A stretch of DNA of 64,000 nucleotides from Balaenoptera acutorostrata (taxonomy: Eukaryota > Chordata > Mammalia > Artiodactyla > Balaenopteridae), in contig NC_080075.1 in assembly GCF_949987535.1 (NCBI RefSeq), positions 7,300,606-7,364,605 of the forward strand, in the 5' to 3' direction. Each line of letters starts with the position of its first letter. Within the stretch, counting starts at the first letter, position 1. The position numbers and the translations under genes were made by a program. Under the pieces are notes generated by a model, which saw nothing but the letters and a program-made list of their open reading frames with translations, made no database searches and was not told the DNA's origin. This document shows, piece by piece, positions 56,701 to 64,000 of this stretch.

Positions 56701-57454
56701 GTTAAACGCTCTCATTGTTTTTCAAAGTCTGCCAAGAATAACATAACACTGTTTGCTACTTTTATTGACTTTTTCACAAGATTTTGTTCTGGGGTTAAGA
56801 ATAGGTTAGGAATTAAGCAGCATGAGGTCAATGAAGACTCCTAGTTATTGATGTTTAAATGAACCTGCTTTCAAGTGCCCAACAGGCAGAATTGGCAGGA
56901 ATAGTCTCCTGAAGAGTGGATAATCTCTCGACGTATAAAACAGGGCCAAGTGGTTTAAAGTGGGGTTAGAACAATGGGGTCCCTGAGGGTAATCATAGGG
57001 ACTTTTGCTAATGTACCTTTGGTCTTACCTGTGGGTGAAGAGGGAGCTAGTAGAGACATTAAAACAACTGGAGCAATTGTAGAAAATTAGACACATAACC
57101 AGGAATCTCACACATCTCTGCATGGAGGTATGCTTTAACGCTACATGTAGGCAAAGCCAGATTTGCCTTAATTGGAGTTTTAATTGACCCCAGAGTGCAA
57201 GGAAGTATTCCACCGGGTCCCTGAGTTCTACAGCATAAACATTGCTGAGATTTGAGTATGGAAAAATTACAAAGCAAGTATTGCCAGGACCCCAGAGACA
57301 TGACCTAAGAGTTCCTTTCTGAAATACAACACCAGAAAAAAAAATCCCATAACTATAACCATCTTAAATCTAAAATAGTTACATTTGGCTCATGTTATTA
57401 AATATTTAAATAATTCATATTGAATAAGACTAGTTGCCATTTGATGGGTCCTTA
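56701..57454. other. unique sequence, no gene seen
   Basis: No repeat or exon was recognised. Confidence 0.4.
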
Positions 57455-57690
57455 CAGTAGATGCCAACTCTGTGCTATATCTTTGCAGTATTATTCTATT
57501 TATTTGTCAACAAAAGAGCTGTAATCGTCATTCACATTTTACCCATGAGAGGAGTGAGAATCAGAAAGTTTAATTACATTGCTGAAAATCCCATTGCTAA
57601 TAGAAGCAAAACAAAGATTTGAACCAGATTTGCTGGATCCAAATCCTGTGCTTTTAACTAATACACAGGATAGTTCACAGCCACCCTGTG
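57455..57690 (-). repeat. MIR SINE
   Basis: Antisense MIR: 'cacattttacccatgagaggagtgagaatcagaaagtttaattacattgctgaaaatcccattgct' and 'gatttgaaccagatttgctggatccaaatcctgtgcttttaac'. Confidence 0.8.
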
Positions 57691-58249
57691 AAGGTCATTG
57701 TCAGAGCAAATTACCCAAATCCAAGCAAAACTTTGTTTTTCATAGCACATATGCATCTATTCAGTGCATCTAAAGAAGTTTTTGAATAATTAGGAGATCT
57801 AAAAGTTAAGTGAAGAATTGCAGAGCCAAGCTCCAGAAGAGAACAGAAATTAAAGGAAGTGAGTTTGGTGTCTAGGACTACTTTTGTCTGGGGATCAATT
57901 TTGAAGGCAGTGGTCAAGAGGCCAACACAAGCTGTTGGCAGCCCTCTGGGGCTCAGGTGATGACAAAAGTCCACAAAGGAAAAACTAAGCGTAAGTAATC
58001 CACATTATTTGGATTGGAATCTTGAGGAGTGCACCCCAAAAGAAATGGGGACTTGAAAGTAGATATGCCCCTAAAGGTTTTTCATTATTGTTTAAAATTT
58101 CCCTAACCTGTGAAATTATATAGACGTAATCATGAATTGTGAATGAGCCTAAGAACCTGGCAGAAATGGATGTACTTCTCTGGAGAAAGATAATATCACC
58201 GTAGGCCTCAAATTAGTTCTGAAAATTATTTTGCAAATACAGTGTCCAT
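57691..58249. other. unique sequence, no gene seen
   Basis: Nothing was recognised. Confidence 0.4.
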
Positions 58250-59060
58250 CACATAAAAAAAAAAAAACATGATAGAAGGAGGTAAGACAATATGAATGAC
58301 ATGCTGTCAGCAGAAAAAATAGACAGTAGAAGTATACTCATAGGGGCTCCAGATAAAGAAGTCGTTAGATACAAACTTTAAGATAACTATGCTTACATGT
58401 CTAAATTGAAAAAAAGATAAGATTGAGAATTTTAGAAGATGAGAAACTACAAAAATGAATCAGATGGAAACTCTAGAATCAAAAAACATGATATTCCAAA
58501 TTAAGAGCTCAGTAAATGGCTTTAACAGATTACATACAGCTCAAGAAAGAATTGGTTAGCTGGAAAGTATATTAGAAGAAAATATTCAGAAAGAAGATTT
58601 AAAAGACAAAAAATTAAAATTTTAAAAGAGAGTAAAACAGAAGACAGTGAGAAATTCTAATGTGCATGAAATTGGAATCTCAGAAGAAAAGGAAAGAGAG
58701 AATGAGTCAAAATCAATAACTAAAGGCTATTGAGATAAAGGCTAAGAACTTACCAAAACTGCTAAAAGATGTCAAACTCAGATGAGAAGCCCTAAGAACC
58801 TCAAGTAGGGTAAAGAAAAAGGAACCTGCATCCTAGGCACATCATAGTAAAACTGCTGAAAGCAAAAGCAAAAAAGAAAATCTTAAAGACAGCCAGAGGA
58901 AAAACAGGCTTTACCTTCAAAGGAATAACAATATAATTGACAGCTGACTTTTAAACAGACAAGATAGAAGCCAGAAGATAATGATATAATATCTTTAAAT
59001 TGATGGGGAAAAACCTGTGAACCTAGAATTGTAAACCTAGCAAAATATCCTTCAGTAATA
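58250..59060 (+). repeat. HAL1/L1M ORF1-like region, degraded
   Basis: Plus-oriented A-rich text: 'gatagaagccagaagataatgatataatatctttaaattgatgggg' (58963) and 'gtaaacctagcaaaatatccttcagtaataaaggt' (59031) are ORF1 C-terminal type, and 'aaaatcttaaagacagccagaggaaaaacaggc' (58878) lies just before. The frame is broken. HAL1 and L1M ORF1 cannot be separated by eye. Confidence 0.6.
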
Positions 59061-59065
59061 AAGGT

Positions 59066-60625
59066 TGATCAAGATGGTGATATAGGAGGCTACTCTTCTC
59101 CACCAAATGTACAGCTATACACAGAGCAATTACCTCTGAAGGAAATGTAGAAACTGTCTGAGAGACTCCTACATATCAGGCAAATGAGGAAATACCCACA
59201 TTGAAGTGGGTAGGAAATGCCAAGACACACTCTTTCTGTAAACCCCACCCCTGGCACAGCATCATACAGTCTGGTGGGAACTCCAAACTCTTGGCTTCTC
59301 GCTAAGGAGCAAGCGGTTTGAACCCCAAATTTAGCACCCCAACTTTTAAGACTCCCACCCAAGGGACAGATCCCTCAAACACCTAGCTCTGAAAACCAAT
59401 TGATCTTGTGTCCATGGAACCCAAATGAATATGGCAAATGAAGAGGTTATTAATGGGCACACAAGCACTCAATGTAGCTAATCACCCAAGGACTCAGCAC
59501 AGATGGAGCAGGGAAAATCACCCATCTACCAGTCTTTGCCTGAAAGGGTCCGTCTGCTGAAGCTTTCTCCTCTAAGATCAGGAATAAGACAAGAATGCCC
59601 ACTCTTACCACTTGTATTCAACTGGAAGTCCAAGCCAGAGCAATTAGGTGAGAGAAAGAAATAAAAGACATATAAATTGGAAAGAAAGAAGTAAAACAGT
59701 CTCTGTTTGCAGATGGCATGATCCTATATGCAGAAAACCCTAAGGACTCTACCAAAAAAACTATTATAAATAAAAAACAAATGTAGAAAAGTTGCAGGGT
59801 ACAAAATCAACACACAAAATTCTTTTGCATTTCTTTATGCTAACCATGAGCTAGCAGAAAGAGAAATTAAGAAAATAATTCCCCTTAGAATCACAACCAG
59901 AAGAATAAAATACCTAGGAATAAATTTAACCAAGGAGTTGAAAGTCTTATACACCGAAAACTATAAGACATTGTTGAAAGAAATTAAAGAAGACACAATA
60001 AATGGAAAGATATACTTGCTCATGGATTAGAAGAATTAACATTGTTAAAATGTCCATATTACCTAAAGTAATCTACGGACTTAATGTAATCTCTATCAAA
60101 ACCCCAAGTACATTTTTTCAAAGAAATAGAATAAAAAATTCTAGAATTTATAGGGAATCACAGAAGACCCTGAATAGCCAAAGCAATCCTGAGGAAAAAA
60201 AAAAATCTGGAGATATCACACTCCCTGATTTCAAACTATATTAGAAAGCCATTGTAATCAAAACAGCATGGTATTAACAGAAAAACAGAAAAATAGAACA
60301 GAAATTAGAGCCTAGAAATAAATCCACACATATATGGACAATTAATTTATGACAAGGAAGCAAAGAATATAGAGAATATAGAGATATTCTCTATTAGAGA
60401 TAGTTTCTTCAATAAATGATGTTTGGGAAAACTGGACAGCCACATGCAAAAAGAAGAAACTAGACCACTATCTCACACCATACACAAAAATCAACTGAAC
60501 ATGGATTAAAGACTTGAATGTAAGACCTGAAACCACAGAACTCCTAGAAGAAAACATAGGTGGTATGCTCTTTGATACTGGCCTTAGCAATATTTTTCTA
60601 TCTATGTCTCCTCAGGCAAAAATCA
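59066..60625 (+). repeat. old L1 with 5' region joined directly to reverse transcriptase
   Basis: It begins 'ttgatcaagatggtgatataggagg', an L1 5' UTR start, and continues as 5' UTR to about 59570. It then changes to ORF2 RT text ('atcaggaataagacaagaatgcccac', 59578). ORF1 and the endonuclease are missing. The RT motif reads F-A-D-G (59706-59717) instead of FADD, so a catalytic aspartate is lost. It ends near 60625 inside ORF2 ('ctcctcaggcaaaaatc'). Confidence 0.75.
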
Positions 60626-60871
60626 TCATTAGAGATTAAGAGGGACACATCATTCTTTTAATAAGCTCAATTCACTTGGATGATATAACTATTCTAAATT
60701 TTTATGCACTTAATAAACATGACCTCAAAATATGTAAAGCAAAACTTGAATTATAAGAAATAAGTAAATTCTTAATTATAGTGGGAAATGTTAACATATC
60801 TCTTAGATATGACTGAACAACAGACAAAATATCAGTAAGGATAAAGAGCTTTGAACAGTAATATTAGAAAA

Positions 60872-60965
60872 CATGACATATATGTATATATATATACACA
60901 CACATATATATATATACACGTATGTGTGTGTGTGTGTGTGTGTGTATACATATATATATAATACC
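60872..60965. repeat. TA/CA-TG microsatellite
   Basis: A run of TATA, CACACA, TATA, then (TG)n and TATA. It is near-palindromic and may form a cruciform or hairpin. It lies within the old L1. Confidence 0.9.
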
Positions 60966-61272
60966 ATAGCAACAGTAGCAGAGTACACATATTTTTCTAG
61001 CACACGGGAAGTATTTACGAAATTGAGCATATGCAGGACCAGAGAGTAAGTCTCAAAAATTTCAAAAGATCAAAATGATAGAGTATTTTCTGCAATCACA
61101 GTGCAATTGAACTACAAGCCAACTTCAAAAGGATAACTAGATAATCCTACATGTTTGGAAATAAAGAAATATGCTTCTAAATGACTACTATGTTAAAGAA
61201 GGAATCACAATGGAAATTAGAAAATACTCTGAACTAAATGATAATGAAAATTCTATACATCAAAACTTATAG

Positions 61273-61568
61273 GGGCTTCCCTGGTGGCGCAGTGGTTGAG
61301 AATCTGCCTGCCAGTGCAGGGGACGCGGGTTCGAGCCCTGGTCTGGGAAGATCCCACATGCCGCGGAGCAAATGGGCCCGTGAGCCACAACTACTGAGCC
61401 TGCGCGTCTGGAGCATGTGCTCCGCAACAAGAGGCCGCGACAGCGAGAGGCCCGCGCACCGCGATGAAGAGTGGCCCCTGCTCGCCGCAACTGGAGAAAG
61501 CCCTAGCACAGAAACGAAGACCCAACACACCCAAAAATAAATAATAAATAAATTAATTAATTAAAACA
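61273..61568 (+). mobile_element. CHR-type SINE inserted in old L1, perfect TSD
   Basis: Full-length, plus orientation, with the head at 61273 ('gggcttccctggtggcgcagtggttgag'), the B-box-like 'gggttcgagccctgg' and the AAAT/AATT tail at 61533-61568. The direct repeat 'aaaacttatag' lies at 61262-61272 and 61569-61579. The L1 text on both sides joins without gap when the SINE and one repeat copy are ignored. Confidence 0.93.
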
Positions 61569-63073
61569 AAAACTTATAGAATGCAGCTAAAGTTGTGCTT
61601 ACGTGAAAAACTGTAGCACTAAATGCATATATTAGAAAAGAAGAGAGGCCAAATATCAGAGCCAAGCACCTAGCTCAAGAAATTAGGAAGAAAACAACAA
61701 ATCAAAATAAAATAAATTAGAATGAAGGAAATGATGAGGATGAGAGCAGAAATGAATGAAGCAGAAAACAGACAATAGAAGGAACCAAAAAAGACAAAAG
61801 GTAGTTCTTTGAAAATACTAATAAAATTGATAAAGTGCTGGTGATATTGGTTTAAAAAGAGAGAGAGAGGGAGAGAAGCTATAAATATGCAATGTAAGGA
61901 ATGAAAAGGGGAATAACTACGGATCCTGCAGCTACTAAGAAGATAGTAAGTAAGTAAACATCATGATTTATGCCACTCAACTTGATATTTTTCATGACTT
62001 GGATATCGTTGTAGAAGCCATCAACTTATCAGAATTGTCAGAAAATCGACTTAAAACTATTAAAAATCAAATCCATAATTAAAATTTTTCCTTCAAAGAA
62101 AAGTCTAGGCTCAGATGACTTTACTGGTGAATGCCACTAAATTCTTAAAGAAGAAATCATTCCAAGATTACACAAACTCTCCCAGAAAATAAAAAGAAAA
62201 AGAGGTGAATGTCCCCAATTCATTTTCAAGGGCTTTCTTAGCGAAAGCTAACAAGATTACTTCAAAATAGGAAAATTCTACTCACTTATTCATGACCATT
62301 GGTGCAGAAATTCCCCTCCCCCGCAAAAAAATAGCACATTGAATCTATAGCAAGTAATGCATTACAACTGAGTTGTGTTTATTCCATGAATACAAGGCTG
62401 GTTTGAGTTTTGAAAATCAATCAATCTAATTCACTACATTAACCATTAACAGAAAAAAAAACAGATAATAGAATCAGCTCAACAGGCCACAGAAAACATT
62501 TTATAAAATTCAGCTACAATTCACGATTTCAACAAACAACAACAAAAATTAATAGCTATAAGGTTAACAAACTAGGAAGAGATGGAAAATTCCTTAATCT
62601 GATAAAGGATCTACCAAAAATCCCTAGTTTTGAAATCAGGAATAAGACAAGGATGCCCACCATTACTGCTTCTACTCAACATTGTAGTTAAAGTTCTAGC
62701 TGGTAATTTAAGAAAAGAAATAAAGGTGTAAGGATCGCAGAGGCTGGGAAAAAGCAGCCCTTAATCACACGATGATGTTGTTGAATTATTGTGTACATAG
62801 GAAATAAAAATAAAGCTACAGACAAATTATTAGAATGAATAGGTTAGTTTAATCAAACACCTAGAGGGGGAAAAAATCTAGCAAATGATATGCAAGATCT
62901 GTATGCAGATGAATATGAAACGTTATTGGTATAAGTAAAGGGAAATCTAAATAATCAGGGGAACATAGCGTGTTCAGTTATCAGAAGACAATATCTTTGA
63001 TGTATTAGTTCTCCAAACTGATCTATATATTCAAAGCAATTTCTGTTGAAATTGAAACTAAGGTTTTCTTTGT

Positions 63074-63081
<8 letters not shown>

Positions 63082-63108
<27 letters not shown>
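63082..63108. repeat. GT microsatellite
   Basis: About 27 bases of pure (GT)n within the L1 ORF2 remnant. Confidence 0.95.
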
Positions 63109-63294
63109 TTGACAAGCTGATTCTAAAGCGATAATGAAAAACAAAGGACTAGGAATAGAAGATTATCTGAAGGAAGAACAAGGTGGGAGTAACTGCCTCT
63201 ACCAGCCGTCAAAGTTTATTATAAAGCTACAGTTATTCAAAGTGTGAAACTGACCCAAGAAGAGACAAAGAGACCAATGAAAATGACAGGGTTA

Positions 63295-64000
63295 CCAAAG
63301 AAAAAGACTTGGACCAGGGCCAGAAGAGACACCTAACCTTGGCCACTTGTCTGATGGCTTCCCCTGAGTCAGAGGCTCTTCAAACTCACTTCACACCAAT
63401 CACATCAGTATCTTGCTTGGGGGAGGGGGGCGGGCGGTGCAGGTAGGCGACTGGAACTTTTCCCCCAGTTAAGTCTAATCTGCAGATGGGTTTGAAAACC
63501 ACCTCTCCCAACACATGCATGCGCACACAGACACACACAGACACACACCTCTTTCTCCCTAAGCTTGGATGAGCAAGGCAGTTTTTATTTAAAACTCATT
63601 AGGAGGATGGAGAACGCGATTATGTCATATCCCCCAAATTTTGAAATCCATTTAGATTTTCTGTCTTTCCCCCAAATTCTACTCCCTTAAGCTGTGACCC
63701 CTTCCCCCTCTAGCCAAACTCTTTATGCCTTCCTGTACTCCTGTTATTATTATTATTTTATTTTGGAGAACCATTTCTCCCTTCCCTCAGTTTCCCTAAC
63801 CTACATGTCTATCATCACCTTGCCTAGCAAGCAAAGGCCTTTGTGAGGACTCACTCTTAGAAATTGAAGGTACTTTTAATTTAAGGTTTTCGCCATCGCA
63901 TATGGCTGTGCGTGGCTTGCATCGTCTTCCTCTGTGTGTATTTTCAGTAGTGGCGCAGACTGTGTGAACGCGGGGCTGCGCTCCCCACGTGCTGCTCAAG
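63295..64000. other. unique sequence with CA run, no gene seen
   Basis: A CA-rich segment lies at 63522-63548 and a G-rich stretch at 63419-63436. There is no recognised repeat or exon. A frame at 63796-63999 runs off the window end and shows no domain. Confidence 0.4.

Larger units (their letters stand above)
60640..63290 (+). repeat. old L1 (L1M-type) ORF2 remnant
   Basis: Plus-oriented ORF2 text: endonuclease-like 'aatgttaacatatctc' near 60787, 'aaaatactctgaactaaatgataatgaaaattctatac' (61220), 'gatgactttactggtgaatgccactaaattcttaaagaagaaatc' (62115) and 'gaataagacaaggatgcccaccattactgc' (62640), with a final RT/ORF2-like block to about 63290. All frames are broken. The TA/TG microsatellite at 60872-60965 lies inside, and a CHR SINE is inserted at 61273-61568. 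Confidence 0.75.

Noticed and set aside
1..64000. A new gene system or defence island
   Set aside because: Sequence shows vertebrate repeat content throughout and no operon-like cluster of frames.

Overview
This window looks like non-coding nuclear DNA from a whale or dolphin. The pointer is a set of tRNA-derived SINEs of the CHR type (Cetacea-Hippopotamus-Ruminant). They have a tRNA-like head, retained A-box and B-box type sequences, a G/C-rich body and an AAAT/AAATA tail, and several still sit in near-perfect target-site duplications (TSDs). They occur with L1 elements whose 3' ends are of cetartiodactyl type, and I see no BovB or BovB-derived SINE as a ruminant would show. The assignment comes from my knowledge of the families, not from a search.

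I found no protein-coding gene, no convincing exon, no tRNA or rRNA gene and no CRISPR array. All recognisable coding sequence is broken L1 ORF1/ORF2. The longest other open frame (254 codons, 41523-42287) is at a length expected by chance and overlaps an L2 repeat. The window is best read as intergenic or deep intronic, a palimpsest of transposons of several ages.

Layout. 1-10 kb: L2, L1 3' end, two CHR SINEs, MIR, an LTR-like block and a CpG-containing CA microsatellite. 10-15 kb: old L1 (L1M) in minus orientation, interrupted by hAT and Tigger DNA transposons and a younger L1. 15-25 kb: two LTR-like blocks, two CHR SINEs, L1 3' fragments, a 49-bp tandem duplication and MIRs. 25-36 kb: mostly unique sequence with MIRs, a 120-bp L1 insertion with perfect TSD, an L2 split by another repeat and a CATC microsatellite. 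36-48 kb: a MIR split by an L1, a 5'-truncated CHR SINE, HAL1/L1M ORF1 sequence and a Tigger element. 48.8-55.9 kb: one essentially full-length (about 7 kb) but dead L1 in minus orientation with TSD. 56-64 kb: a MIR split by a CHR SINE, then about 5 kb of nested old L1 in plus orientation.

The clearest biology is the L1/SINE partnership. CHR SINEs depend on L1 machinery in trans, and both leave the same signatures here (T-rich target sites, A-rich tails, 10-18 bp duplications). Nesting gives a relative order: MIR and L2 oldest, then L1M and DNA transposons, then the younger L1s and CHR. A G-quadruplex-type polypurine tract recurs in the L1 3' UTR copies. I did not find a new molecular system in this window.
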